From DASSUW01 sp963811895 (GTDB lineage Bacteria; Actinomycetota; Thermoleophilia; Solirubrobacterales; Solirubrobacteraceae): 64,000 nucleotides of DNA. Below the pieces are notes generated by a model. The model worked only from the letters and a program-made list of their open reading frames with translations, was not told the DNA's origin and did no database searches. The translations under genes and the position numbers were made by a program. The DNA lies in assembly GCA_963811895.1 (NCBI GenBank), contig CAWETE010000015.1:248001-312000 (forward strand), in the 5' to 3' direction. This document shows positions 1 through 7,716 of the stretch, one piece after another. How positions within the stretch are numbered: position 1 is the first letter of the stretch; the number at the start of each line of letters is the position of its first letter.

Positions 1-2
1 CC

Positions 3-356
3 TGGAAGGCCGTGATCGAGCAGCTGCCACTCGACGGCCTCCCGCTCGTCGTGGGCGGCCGCTCATCCGGCGCTCGCGTCGCCTGCCGGACCGCGGCGGA
101 GACGAACGCGAGCGCGGTGCTCTGCCTCGCGTTCCCCGTCCACCCGCCCGGCAGGCCCGAGAAGTCGCGGCTGGCCGAGCTCGACGCCGTCACCGTCCCG
201 GTGCTCGTCGTCCAGGGCGCCAACGACCCCTTCGGCATGCCGCCCGGGGCGCCGGACCGCGAGGTCGTCACCGTCCCGGGCAACCACAGCCTCGCGAAGA
301 GCCGCGACAAGGTCGCCGCCGCCGTAGGCGACTGGCTGGACCGCACGCTCGACTAG
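3..356 (+). CDS. Alpha/beta-hydrolase, 5'-truncated by the window edge
   Basis: This is the C-terminal part of an alpha/beta-hydrolase. The frame is open to the first bases of the window, so the gene begins upstream and the GTG at 12 is probably not its start. The visible part has a nucleophile elbow (GGRSSGAR), an acid loop (GANDPFG) and a late histidine (GNHS), which is the Ser-Asp-His order of the fold. It resembles small dienelactone-hydrolase-like proteins; the substrate cannot be predicted. Its stop overlaps the stop of the convergent next gene by 4 bp. Confidence 0.75.
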   Translation, partial: WKAVIEQLPLDGLPLVVGGRSSGARVACRTAAETNASAVLCLAFPVHPPGRPEKSRLAELDAVTVPVLVVQGANDPFGMPPGAPDREVVTVPGNHSLAKSRDKVAAAVGDWLDRTLD

Positions 357-2167
357 GCGGCGATCTGCGCGCGCGCGTCGATCCGCCGCACCGCGAGGCC
401 GCCGTCGACCTCCGGCCGCACCCCGTTGGTGTCGGCCGCGGCGAGCGCGCCGTAGTCCAGGCCCGTCATGCCCGAGAGGTCGGCGATCGCGACCTGATAG
501 AGGTTGAACGTGTCCAGCCCGAGCGACTCGAGCTTGGCCTCGAGGTCGTCCTGGGTGAGGACGAAGGCCTTCGCCTTCAGCGTCCCGCCCTCCACGTAGG
601 CGATCAGCTTCCAGAACGACCGCGGGACGAGCACGTCCCGGTACAGCAGGTCCGTGTCCTTGAAGATCGGGCCGCCGAAGACGCTCAGGCGGAGATCGTC
701 GACGTCCACGTCCTCGTAGATCGCGTCCTCGAGCTGCCCCCACAGGCCCTGCCGGCTCGACTGGTTGAAGTCGTCGAGCTGCGGGGTGATGTTCGTGAAG
801 AAGAACGAGTCGGCGTTCGCCCGCTCGGCCTCGGCGCGCGAGCCCCACAGGAGATCGGCGCGGCGCGCGATGTGCCCGCGGTCGAGCCGGTTGCCCGAGT
901 ACAGCCCGTCGTCGACCTGGAACCGGGGGTCGTACTCGCGATCGATGACGAACCTCTGGTTGGTGCGGGACAGCTGGATCAGCCCGTTGCCGTCGACGTT
1001 CCACGCCACCCAGCGACAGAACCGGCGTGCGGAGCTCATCGCGAGCGAGAAGTGCGTGTAGTCGCGAACGACGCCGTTCGACGCCGTCGGCGCGTAGTCG
1101 TCCTCGACGCCCGGCAGCGCGGGTGCCGGGAGCTCCACCAGCGCGCCGGGCAGGAACTCCGGCTGGTAGCCGAGAGCCGCCCGCTCGCGGCCGGGCGTCG
1201 GCTGGGCGGCGACGGGGCTGATGCCGAGCTTCGCGAACACCTTCGTCGCGTAGCAGGCGACCGCGTGCTCGGCTCCTGACGTCTCGCCCGCGAAGTGCAG
1301 GCCGAGCATCGTGTCCTTTGCGGCGCCGCTCGCGTCGGCGGCCATCCACGACGACCCCGAGTCGCCGCCCATCGAGATCTCGTCGTCCGGCGCGGGGCGG
1401 CTCGGGTCGGGACCGATCTCGAAGCCGAAGACGCGCTTCTCGCCGACCGAGCGGTAGCTCAGCTTGGTGATCGTCTGCACGCGGGTCACGACGCCGTGCG
1501 TGACGCCCGTCGTCCGCCCCGACTTGACGACCAGGTCGCCGAGCGCCGGATCGGCGATGCGCCGGACCGCCGTGCCGAGGCCGAGGATGGTCTGGTCGGC
1601 ATCCCGGCCGACGATGCTGGCGATCGCGCAGTCGCCCTCGAACCCGACGAAGCTGCGCACCAGCCGGCCGGAGAGGTTCGCGGCCGTGCTCGGGTCGTCG
1701 GCCCGGCCCGGCTGGGCGATCGCGTCGCCGACGCTGCCGCCGCCGTCGAGCACGTGCCAGTTGGACAGCACGCGCAGATCGCGCGAGCCGTTCTCCTGCA
1801 CGAAGCACCCGAGCGTCCCCGCCGAGACGTTGACATGGCCGATGCTCACGCCCGGCGCCATCGGGTTCACCCGTGCCCGCCGCTCCGTGAGGTGAGGCGC
1901 GAAGTCGCGTTCGATCACGTCGGTCGCGAACGTGATCCCGTTGGCCTCGATGGCCTTGGGGATCTCCCGCGTCGGCGCGGCCTCGAGCGCCTCGGGGGCG
2001 AGCTTCTGGCCGACGGTGAACTGGAGCACGAGCTCCTCGGTCCGCTCGCCGTCGGTCTCCTTGTAGCCGACGCCGACGGAGTTGATGTTGTCGTCGTCGA
2101 GGTAGTCGTCCGCGACCTGTCGGACGGCCGCCTGGACTTCCGGATCTCCGAGATCCCGCTCTTGCAT
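353..2167 (-). CDS. Trypsin-like protease fused to a DNA/RNA non-specific endonuclease
   Basis: This 604-residue protein has two catalytic domains. The N-terminal half looks like a trypsin-fold peptidase, with NWHVL around the histidine and GGDSGSSW around the serine. It is preceded by a region with INSVGVGYK, as in bacterial Nal1-like peptidases. The C-terminal half matches DNA/RNA non-specific (NucA/EndoG-type) endonucleases: catalytic RLDRGH, metal-binding asparagine in FFFTNITPQ, then FNQ. No signal peptide is visible, so it may act in the cytoplasm or be exported by another route. A Shine-Dalgarno GGAGGT lies about 7 nt before the ATG. Protease-controlled nuclease activity, for example in defence, is only an inference. 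Confidence 0.8.
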   Translation of the reverse strand: MQERDLGDPEVQAAVRQVADDYLDDDNINSVGVGYKETDGERTEELVLQFTVGQKLAPEALEAAPTREIPKAIEANGITFATDVIERDFAPHLTERRARVNPMAPGVSIGHVNVSAGTLGCFVQENGSRDLRVLSNWHVLDGGGSVGDAIAQPGRADDPSTAANLSGRLVRSFVGFEGDCAIASIVGRDADQTILGLGTAVRRIADPALGDLVVKSGRTTGVTHGVVTRVQTITKLSYRSVGEKRVFGFEIGPDPSRPAPDDEISMGGDSGSSWMAADASGAAKDTMLGLHFAGETSGAEHAVACYATKVFAKLGISPVAAQPTPGRERAALGYQPEFLPGALVELPAPALPGVEDDYAPTASNGVVRDYTHFSLAMSSARRFCRWVAWNVDGNGLIQLSRTNQRFVIDREYDPRFQVDDGLYSGNRLDRGHIARRADLLWGSRAEAERANADSFFFTNITPQLDDFNQSSRQGLWGQLEDAIYEDVDVDDLRLSVFGGPIFKDTDLLYRDVLVPRSFWKLIAYVEGGTLKAKAFVLTQDDLEAKLESLGLDTFNLYQVAIADLSGMTGLDYGALAAADTNGVRPEVDGGLAVRRIDARAQIAA

Positions 2168-2235
2168 GGGTCACACCTCCGTTTGGCTCGTACCTGAGTA
2201 GGAGCGCGTGGCGGAGGCCTGAGATACAGCGGATC

Positions 2236-2484
2236 GTGGCGCGGGTACTCAGCGGTCCAGATCGGCGCGGCGATCTCAAGCGCAAGGAGGTGCAAGCCCA
2301 CTTCGCGCCCGACGACCGCATCTTCGACGAGCAGGGACGGATGGTCCCCTACAGCGAGCTCGAGGGGCTGACGCGAGCCCGCTTCGACGAGTACCGGGGC
2401 AACGCGCCGTTCCGAGCGCGGGTCCGGGACGAGCTCCAGGACGCCGACCGAAGGGTCCGCGACGCCGGCTACCCGGGGTGCTGA
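2236..2484 (+). CDS. Small hypothetical protein (82 aa)
   Basis: I do not recognise a family. The ORF reads from a GTG and is kept because third codon positions are strongly GC-biased like those of neighbouring real genes. The protein is charged and mostly helical in character, with a central stretch DDRIFDEQGRMVPYSELEGL. It diverges from the protease-nuclease gene (68 bp between starts), and its end overlaps the end of the convergent meaB gene by 16 bp. There is no good Shine-Dalgarno sequence; a weak TACAGC lies 5 nt before the GTG. A later start is possible. Confidence 0.5.
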   Translation: MARVLSGPDRRGDLKRKEVQAHFAPDDRIFDEQGRMVPYSELEGLTRARFDEYRGNAPFRARVRDELQDADRRVRDAGYPGC

Positions 2485-3407
2485 CGTGCGGTCTCGAGCG
2501 CGCGCAGGAGCGCCGCCTCGTCGAGCCCCGGGTCCTGCTGCTCGAGCCAGGCCCGCGCCTCGCGCCGGCCGCCGAGCGCGCGCAGCCCGCGCTCGCCGTG
2601 CTCGGCGACGAAGTCGGCCAGCGCGCCGAGACGCCGCGCGCGGGTCCGCACCGCGGGTAGGTCGAGCCCCGCGCGGTGGGCGTCGAGCGCCTCCACCAGC
2701 TGATCGATGCCCGCCACCGGCGGCACCGACGAAACCGCCACGACCGCCACCCCGCTCTCGCCGAGCGAGCGCAGTGCCGCGTGCAGGTCACGGCGCGCGC
2801 GCTGGGCGACCTGGCCGAGGTCGGCCTTGGTCACCACCAGCACGTCGGGGACCTCCATGATCCCCGCCTTCAGGAACTGGAGCACGTCACCGGACCCGGG
2901 CTGGACCACGACCGCGACGGTGTCGGCCGCCTCCGCCACCTCGGTCTCGGACTGGCCGACGCCGACGGTCTCGATCACCACCACGTCGAACGCCGCGGCC
3001 AGCGCCTGCGCGGCGGTCCGCGTGGCGGGCGCGAGGCCGCCGAGCCGCTCGCCCGCGGCCGTGGACCGGATGAACAGCCCGCGGTCGCCGGGGTCGGATT
3101 CGATCCGCATCCGGTCGCCGAGCAGCGCGCCGCCCGAGCGCTTGGAGGTCGGGTCGACGGCGAGTACCGCGACGGTGCGACCGTCCGCACGCCAGGCGCG
3201 GGCGAGCGCCGAGAGCAGCGTCGACTTGCCGGCCCCCGGCGGCCCGGTCACGCCCACGATGTGCGAGCGCGGCTCGCCGCGTCCCACCTCGCCCAGCAGC
3301 GCGGCGATCTCCTCGCGCCGCAGGCGATTCTCGATCAGGTTCAGGGCGGCCGGCGCCGCCGCCAGGTCGCCGTCCAACAGCCGCGCGCCCAGCTCGGCGC
3401 CGGTCAC
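2469..3407 (-). CDS. meaB: MeaB/ArgK-family GTPase, chaperone of the B12-dependent acyl-CoA mutase
   Basis: This is a G3E-type P-loop GTPase of 312 residues, the usual size for MeaB. Motifs: Walker A GPPGAGKST (about residues 55-63), AVDPTSKRSGGALLGDR, ETVGVGQSE (Walker B/switch region) and the base-recognition motif TKAD. Family members load and protect adenosylcobalamin on methylmalonyl- or ethylmalonyl-CoA mutases. The GTG start (3407) overlaps the TGA of the upstream propeller gene in GTGA, so it is probably translated by coupling, and the mutase gene lies two genes upstream in the same operon. Older annotations would call it an arginine/ornithine transport ATPase; the neighbourhood argues against that. 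Confidence 0.9.
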   Translation of the reverse strand: MTGAELGARLLDGDLAAAPAALNLIENRLRREEIAALLGEVGRGEPRSHIVGVTGPPGAGKSTLLSALARAWRADGRTVAVLAVDPTSKRSGGALLGDRMRIESDPGDRGLFIRSTAAGERLGGLAPATRTAAQALAAAFDVVVIETVGVGQSETEVAEAADTVAVVVQPGSGDVLQFLKAGIMEVPDVLVVTKADLGQVAQRARRDLHAALRSLGESGVAVVAVSSVPPVAGIDQLVEALDAHRAGLDLPAVRTRARRLGALADFVAEHGERGLRALGGRREARAWLEQQDPGLDEAALLRALETARQHPG

Positions 3408-4289
3408 AGCTCGCGCACGACGATTCGCATGCGCTTGCCGGCCGGCGCCACGCCCCACGCCGCGCGGCGCGCATCGAGCGCGAGGTCGCCCACGAGTCGC
3501 CGCCGGGCGGTGAAGCGCGCGAGGCGACGCACCGTGCCGTCGCCCAGCGTGCGCAGCACCAGCACCCGGCGCCTCTCCCTCAGTCCGCGGCGGCGTTCGT
3601 ACAGCACGCGACCGCCCGCCACCCGCAGGTCGTCCACACGCTCGGCCGCGTCGAGCACGATCGCGCCGGGCGTGCCCGGCGCCGCCCACGCGACGTTGTG
3701 CCCGTTCTCCCCGCCGTAGCTGAACGCCACGACGCCGTCCGGCTGCACCGCCACCTCGTCGAGGAGCCCGGCGCGCAACTCGCGCGCGCTCATGCGGAGG
3801 ACGTCGGTGCCGGTGGTGAGGTCGTGGACGACGACGTCGTCTCCCGTCCAGGCCAGGTAGCGACCGGCGAGTGCCACGTCGTGCACGTCGCCGACGTCGA
3901 GCGTCTCGGTCCCCGCCGGGCCGTAAAGGGTGATGCCGCAGACCGAGGCCACGGCGATGCGGTCCCCGTCGACGGCCACGGTCTCTGCGCACGGCGCATC
4001 CAGCGGCTCGACGGGCCCCTCCAACGGCCCGCCCCGGGCGCGGAACCTGAACTCCACGGAGGCCTCGTCGAGTCGCTTCGTCCTGCTGGTCACCAGGCGC
4101 GAACCGCTCGCTCGAGGCCTCGAGCGCGACGAGGTTGCGGTTCTCCGCCGGCGGCAGCCGGTGGACGAGGTCGCCGTCCCGCATGATCCGGAGCGCGCCG
4201 GTCCGGCCGACCTCGCCCCACATCACCGAGTCGCCGGCGAAGGTGGGACCGGCGGCGAGCAGCGAGACGACCGCGGCGGTCCGGATCAC
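3404..4289 (-). CDS. Secreted beta-propeller-like protein of unknown function, with an apparent frameshift
   Basis: The gene starts at GTG 4289, overlapping the mutase stop in GTGA, with a signal peptide (VIRTAAVVSLLAAGPTFA) that should send the product across the membrane. The frame then breaks near 4103-4120. From about 4093 to 3404 a second frame continues with repeated short beta-strand units (DVALAGRYLAWTGDDVVVHDL, split by Gly-Asp turns) that suggest a beta-propeller. A one-base indel near 4110 would join NLVALEAS to GSRLVTSRTKR into one smooth protein, so I read this as one gene with a sequencing indel or a recent mutation. Function is unknown; it sits between ecm and meaB. Confidence 0.65.
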
Positions 4290-6250
4290 GCCGCTGCGCG
4301 AACTCCGTTGCGGTCCGCCACGATCCCCACGATGTCGCGCAGGATACGCGTGATCTCGAAGTCCTTCGGGGTGTAGACCGCGGCCACGCCGGCCTGCTTG
4401 AGCCCGGCGACGTCGGCCTCGGGGATGATGCCGCCGACGACGACGGGGATGTCCGCGTCGCCGAGCGCCGCGATCACGTCCGGGATCAGCTCGCGGTGCG
4501 AGCCGGAAAGGATCGAGAGGCCGATCACGTGCACGCCCTCGTCGATCGCCGAGCGGGCGATCTGGGCGGGTGTGAGGCGGATGCCCTCGTAGACGACGTC
4601 CATGCCCGCGTCGCGCGCCCGCACGGCGATCTGCTCGGCGCCGTTGGAGTGCCCGTCGAGGCCGGGCTTGCCGACCAGGATCTTGACGCGGCGCCCGAGC
4701 GCGTCGCCGACCCGCGACACCTCGTCGCGCAGCTCGGTCAGCTCCGCGCCGATGGCAGGCGCGGCGGCCTCGCCGACTCCCGTCGGCCCGCGGTAGGAGC
4801 CGTACGCCTCGCGCAGCGCGCCCGCCCACTCTCCGGTCGTCACGCCCGCGCGGGCGGCGGCGATCGTGGCCGGCATGATGTTCTCGTCGCTCGCCGCCAC
4901 GCGGCGCAGCTCCTCCAGCGCGGCTGACACGTCGCCGCGCTCTGCGCGCCAGGCGTCGAGCGCGTCGCGCGCCTCCTGCTCGACGGCCGGGTCGACCACG
5001 AGGATCCCCCCGTCGGCGGTCAGCGGCGACGGCGCGGTCTCCTCGTAGCGGTTGACGCCCACCATCACCTGCTCGCCGGACTCGATCCGGCGGATCCGCT
5101 CGCGGTGGGACTCCACCAGCGCGGCCTTCATGTACGGGACGGCCTCGACGGCGCCGCCCTGCTCCTCGACGCGCGCCATCTCCTCCCGCGCGCCGGAGAG
5201 CAGCTCGGCCACCAGCCCGTCCATGACCTTCGAGCCCTCGAAGAGGTCGGGGTACTCGAGCAGGTCGGTCTCGTAGGCGAGCACCTGCTGGATCCGCAGC
5301 GACCACTGCTGGTCCCACGGCCGCGGGAGCCCGAGCGCCTCGTTCCAGGCCGGGAGCTGGATCGCCCGGGCGCGGGCGTTGCGGCCGAGCGTGACGGCCA
5401 GCGCCTCGAGCACGATCCGCTGCACGTTGTTCTCCGGCTGCGCCTCGGTCAGCCCGAGCGAGTTGACCTGCACGCCGTAGCGGAAGCGGCGGTGGCGCTC
5501 GTCCTCGACGCCGTACCGGGAGCGGCCGAGCTCGTCCCACAGCTCGGCCATCGCGCGCAGCTTCGCGTGCTCCTCGACGAACCGCACGCCGGCGTTGACG
5601 AAGAAGCTGATGCGCCCGAAGACCGTGCCCATGCGGTCCTGCGGCACCCGATCCCGCACCGCGTCGAGCACCGCTATGGCGGTTGACATCGCGTAGGCGA
5701 TCTCCTGCACCGGCGTCGCGCCCGCCTCCTGCAGGTGGTAGCAGCAGATGTTGACCGGGTTCCAGCGCGGGACGTGCTCGACCGTGTAGGCGACGGTGTC
5801 GGCGATCAGCCGCATCGACGGCCCGGGCGGGAACGCGTAGGTCCCGCGCGAGAGGTACTCCTTGATGATGTCGTTCTGGGTCGTGCCCTGGAGGGCGTCG
5901 GGCGAGATCCCGTTCTCCTCGGCGACGACCATGTAGAGCGCGAGCAGCCACGCCGCGGTGGCGTTGATGGTCATCGAGGTGTTCATCCGATCGAGCGGGA
6001 TGCCGTCCATGAGGGCGTGCATGTCGCCCTTGTGCGCCACCGGCACGCCGACCTTGCCGACCTCGCCGCGCGCCAGCTCGTGGTCGGCGTCGTAGCCGGT
6101 CTGGGTCGGCAGATCGAAGGCCACGGAGAGCCCCGTCTGGCCCTTGGCGAGGTTGCCCCGGTACAGCTCGTTGGACTTGCGCGCGGTCGAATGACCGGCG
6201 TAGGTCCGCATCATCCAGGGCTTGTCGGGCTCGGGGAGGCGGTGGCTCAT
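4286..6250 (-). CDS. ecm: Ethylmalonyl-CoA mutase (MeaA-type, B12-dependent)
   Basis: This 654-residue protein is a single-chain acyl-CoA mutase: a TIM-barrel catalytic domain from the N-terminus (RTYAGHSTARKSNELYRGNL, AFDLPTQTGYD, MNTSMTINATA, GTTQNDIIKEYLSRG) and a C-terminal cobalamin-binding domain with the base-off DGHSNG motif (about residues 532-537), GLSILSGSH and VVVGGIIP. The RTYAGHSTA and PENNVQRI segments match MeaA/ethylmalonyl-CoA mutases rather than classical methylmalonyl-CoA mutase. It interconverts ethylmalonyl-CoA and methylsuccinyl-CoA. meaB downstream and ccr about 1.5 kb away support the pathway. A possible -10 (CAGAAT) lies about 11 nt before the ATG. Confidence 0.87.
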   Translation of the reverse strand: MSHRLPEPDKPWMMRTYAGHSTARKSNELYRGNLAKGQTGLSVAFDLPTQTGYDADHELARGEVGKVGVPVAHKGDMHALMDGIPLDRMNTSMTINATAAWLLALYMVVAEENGISPDALQGTTQNDIIKEYLSRGTYAFPPGPSMRLIADTVAYTVEHVPRWNPVNICCYHLQEAGATPVQEIAYAMSTAIAVLDAVRDRVPQDRMGTVFGRISFFVNAGVRFVEEHAKLRAMAELWDELGRSRYGVEDERHRRFRYGVQVNSLGLTEAQPENNVQRIVLEALAVTLGRNARARAIQLPAWNEALGLPRPWDQQWSLRIQQVLAYETDLLEYPDLFEGSKVMDGLVAELLSGAREEMARVEEQGGAVEAVPYMKAALVESHRERIRRIESGEQVMVGVNRYEETAPSPLTADGGILVVDPAVEQEARDALDAWRAERGDVSAALEELRRVAASDENIMPATIAAARAGVTTGEWAGALREAYGSYRGPTGVGEAAAPAIGAELTELRDEVSRVGDALGRRVKILVGKPGLDGHSNGAEQIAVRARDAGMDVVYEGIRLTPAQIARSAIDEGVHVIGLSILSGSHRELIPDVIAALGDADIPVVVGGIIPEADVAGLKQAGVAAVYTPKDFEITRILRDIVGIVADRNGVRAAA

Positions 6251-6282
6251 TGCAACTGATTCTGCCGTAGCCTGCGCGGGCG

Positions 6283-7098
6283 ATGCGGCAGATCGACGTC
6301 CGTCACCGCGGCCTGGAGAAGGTCATCGCGTGCTTCGAGGTCGACGGCGTGCTCGTCGATCCGGGCCCGCAGTCGTGCGAGGACACGCTGCTGGAGGGGC
6401 TCGGCGGCGTGCGCCCGAAAGCCCTGCTCCTGACCCACATCCACTTCGACCACGCGGGCGCCGCGGGCGCCCTGGTGCGGCGCTGGCCGGACCTCGAGGT
6501 CTACGTGCACGAGCGCGGCGCGCCGCACATGGCCAACCCCGAGCGCCTGGTGGCGAGCGCGGCGCGGCTGTACGGCGGCGAGGACGGGCTGCGCGAGACC
6601 TGGGGCGAGGTCGTGCCGGTGCCCGAGGAGAACCTGAAGGTGCTGTCCGGCGGCGAGACCGTGCTCGGCTTCGACGTCGAGTACACGCCCGGCCACGCCT
6701 CGCACCACGTCTGCTACTTCCGTGACAGGGTGGCCTTCGTCGGCGACATGGCCGGCGTGCGGGTCCCGCCCTACGACCTCACGCTGGCGCCGACCCCGCC
6801 GCCCGACATCGATGTCGAGGCCTGGGAGCGCTCTGTCGACGCGATCGCCGCCCGCGAGCCGGAGACCCTGGCGCTCACCCACTTCGGCACCGCCCCGCCT
6901 TCCCAGCTCGACGCCGTGCGCGAGGCGCTGCGCTGGCAGGCCGACCTGGCGGCCTCCGGCGACCAGGAGGCGTTCATGGCCGCCCTTCACGAGCGGATCG
7001 TGCAGTCGGCGCCCGACGAGGTCGACGCGATCGAGACGGCGGCGCCGCTCGACCATCTGTTCCTGGGTCTTGATCGCTGGCATAGCAAGAGGGGGTAG
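6283..7098 (+). CDS. MBL-fold metallo-hydrolase
   Basis: This 271-residue metallo-beta-lactamase-fold hydrolase has the metal ligands in order: HIHFDHAG (HxHxDH), PGHASHH, GDMAG and LTHFG. The fold binds two metal ions and hydrolyses thioesters, lactones, phosphoesters and other bonds; the substrate here is unknown. There is no signal peptide, so it should be cytoplasmic. The ATG lies 9 nt after a TAGCCT hexamer (6268-6273) with no Shine-Dalgarno sequence, so it may be leaderless. It diverges from ecm and is followed 9 bp later by clpS. A role in acyl-CoA turnover next to ecm and ccr is possible but not shown. Confidence 0.85.
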   Translation: MRQIDVRHRGLEKVIACFEVDGVLVDPGPQSCEDTLLEGLGGVRPKALLLTHIHFDHAGAAGALVRRWPDLEVYVHERGAPHMANPERLVASAARLYGGEDGLRETWGEVVPVPEENLKVLSGGETVLGFDVEYTPGHASHHVCYFRDRVAFVGDMAGVRVPPYDLTLAPTPPPDIDVEAWERSVDAIAAREPETLALTHFGTAPPSQLDAVREALRWQADLAASGDQEAFMAALHERIVQSAPDEVDAIETAAPLDHLFLGLDRWHSKRG

Positions 7099-7107
7099 AC
7101 CCCCGGC

Positions 7108-7395
7108 ATGAGCGAAGTCGTCGAGATCCCACGGGTCAAGGAGCCCGGCTCAGGCCTGGACGACAACTGGCGCGTCATCGTCCTCAACGACGACCACAAC
7201 ACGTTCGATCACGTCGCCCACACGCTGGCGCGGACGATCCCCGGCGTCAACGTGGCCGGCGGCTACGCCTTCGCCGACAAGATCCACAACAGCGGCCAGG
7301 CCATCGTCTGGGCTGGGCTCAAGGAGACCGCCGAGCTCTACTGGGAGCAGCTCGACGGCGCCGGGCTCACGATGGCGCCACTCGAGCAGGGGTAG
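7108..7395 (+). CDS. clpS: ClpS, adaptor of the ClpAP/ClpCP protease
   Basis: This 95-residue protein has the ClpS core: WRVIVLNDDHNTFDHV (the NDDxxTxxxV loop that holds N-degron residues) and KIHNSGQAIVW at the Clp ATPase-docking face. ClpS delivers N-end-rule substrates to ClpC/ClpA. It follows the MBL hydrolase by 9 bp; the junction holds a small GGGGG-TAGA-CCCCC hairpin that contains the upstream stop. The last 29 bp overlap the end of the convergent 115-residue gene, so both termini are fixed by one stretch of DNA. Confidence 0.92.
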   Translation: MSEVVEIPRVKEPGSGLDDNWRVIVLNDDHNTFDHVAHTLARTIPGVNVAGGYAFADKIHNSGQAIVWAGLKETAELYWEQLDGAGLTMAPLEQG

Positions 7396-7714
7396 CGGCT
7401 TCGACGTCGTTGCGCGTCAGCTCGCCCGCGATCACGCGGTCGAACCACGAGTAGACGATCGGCACCTGGTACCAGCTCGAGTAGTCGGCGCGCCACTCGT
7501 TGAACTCCGGGCCGTACCAGTAGGCCTCGAAGTCGCCCTTGTTCTCCCAGTGCGAGAACTGGAAGAAGCGGTAGCGGTCGTCGTTGGAGCGCATGACCTC
7601 GAAGTCGGTCGCGCCATAGCGCAGGGAGATCGGCGCGATCTCGCGCAGCGCCTGCTCGAACCGGTCGCCCCGGAAGACGGTCGAGTACCAGGGGATGTTC
7701 ACCACGCCTGCCAT
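7367..7714 (-). CDS. Small ABM-like (dimeric alpha/beta barrel) protein coupled to ccr
   Basis: This 115-residue protein is rich in Trp and Tyr, with YRFFQFSHWENKGDFEAYWY typical of the ferredoxin-like, antibiotic-monooxygenase/dimeric alpha-beta barrel group. The family call rests on pattern only. The ATG follows the ccr stop after 2 bp, so the two are almost surely co-transcribed and co-translated. That pairing suggests a role with crotonyl-CoA carboxylase/reductase or with handling of its substrate, but no function is known to me. Its 3' end overlaps clpS by 29 bp. Confidence 0.7.
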   Translation of the reverse strand: MAGVVNIPWYSTVFRGDRFEQALREIAPISLRYGATDFEVMRSNDDRYRFFQFSHWENKGDFEAYWYGPEFNEWRADYSSWYQVPIVYSWFDRVIAGELTRNDVEAATPARVAPS

Positions 7715-7716
7715 GT

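Noticed and set aside
63..2321. A 752-codon frame antisense to and alongside the protease-nuclease gene
   Set aside because: Arg/Gly/Ala-rich low-complexity translation without motifs; a shadow of the real gene.
2469..3407. Calling the GTPase an arginine/ornithine transport kinase (ArgK)
   Set aside because: Its operon partner is a B12-dependent mutase, as expected for MeaB.
2469..5951. A 1160-codon open frame on the minus strand
   Set aside because: It only joins the real meaB frame to out-of-frame reading of the propeller and mutase genes; long stop-free frames are expected at this GC content.
4286..6250. Calling the mutase a classical methylmalonyl-CoA mutase
   Set aside because: The motifs and single-chain layout fit MeaA/ethylmalonyl-CoA mutase, and ccr lies nearby.
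7091..7104. GGGGG-TAGA-CCCCC hairpin as a terminator before clpS
   Set aside because: It is tiny, has no U-tract, and lies inside the junction of two closely spaced genes; the TAGA part is more likely stop codon and -10-like sequence.
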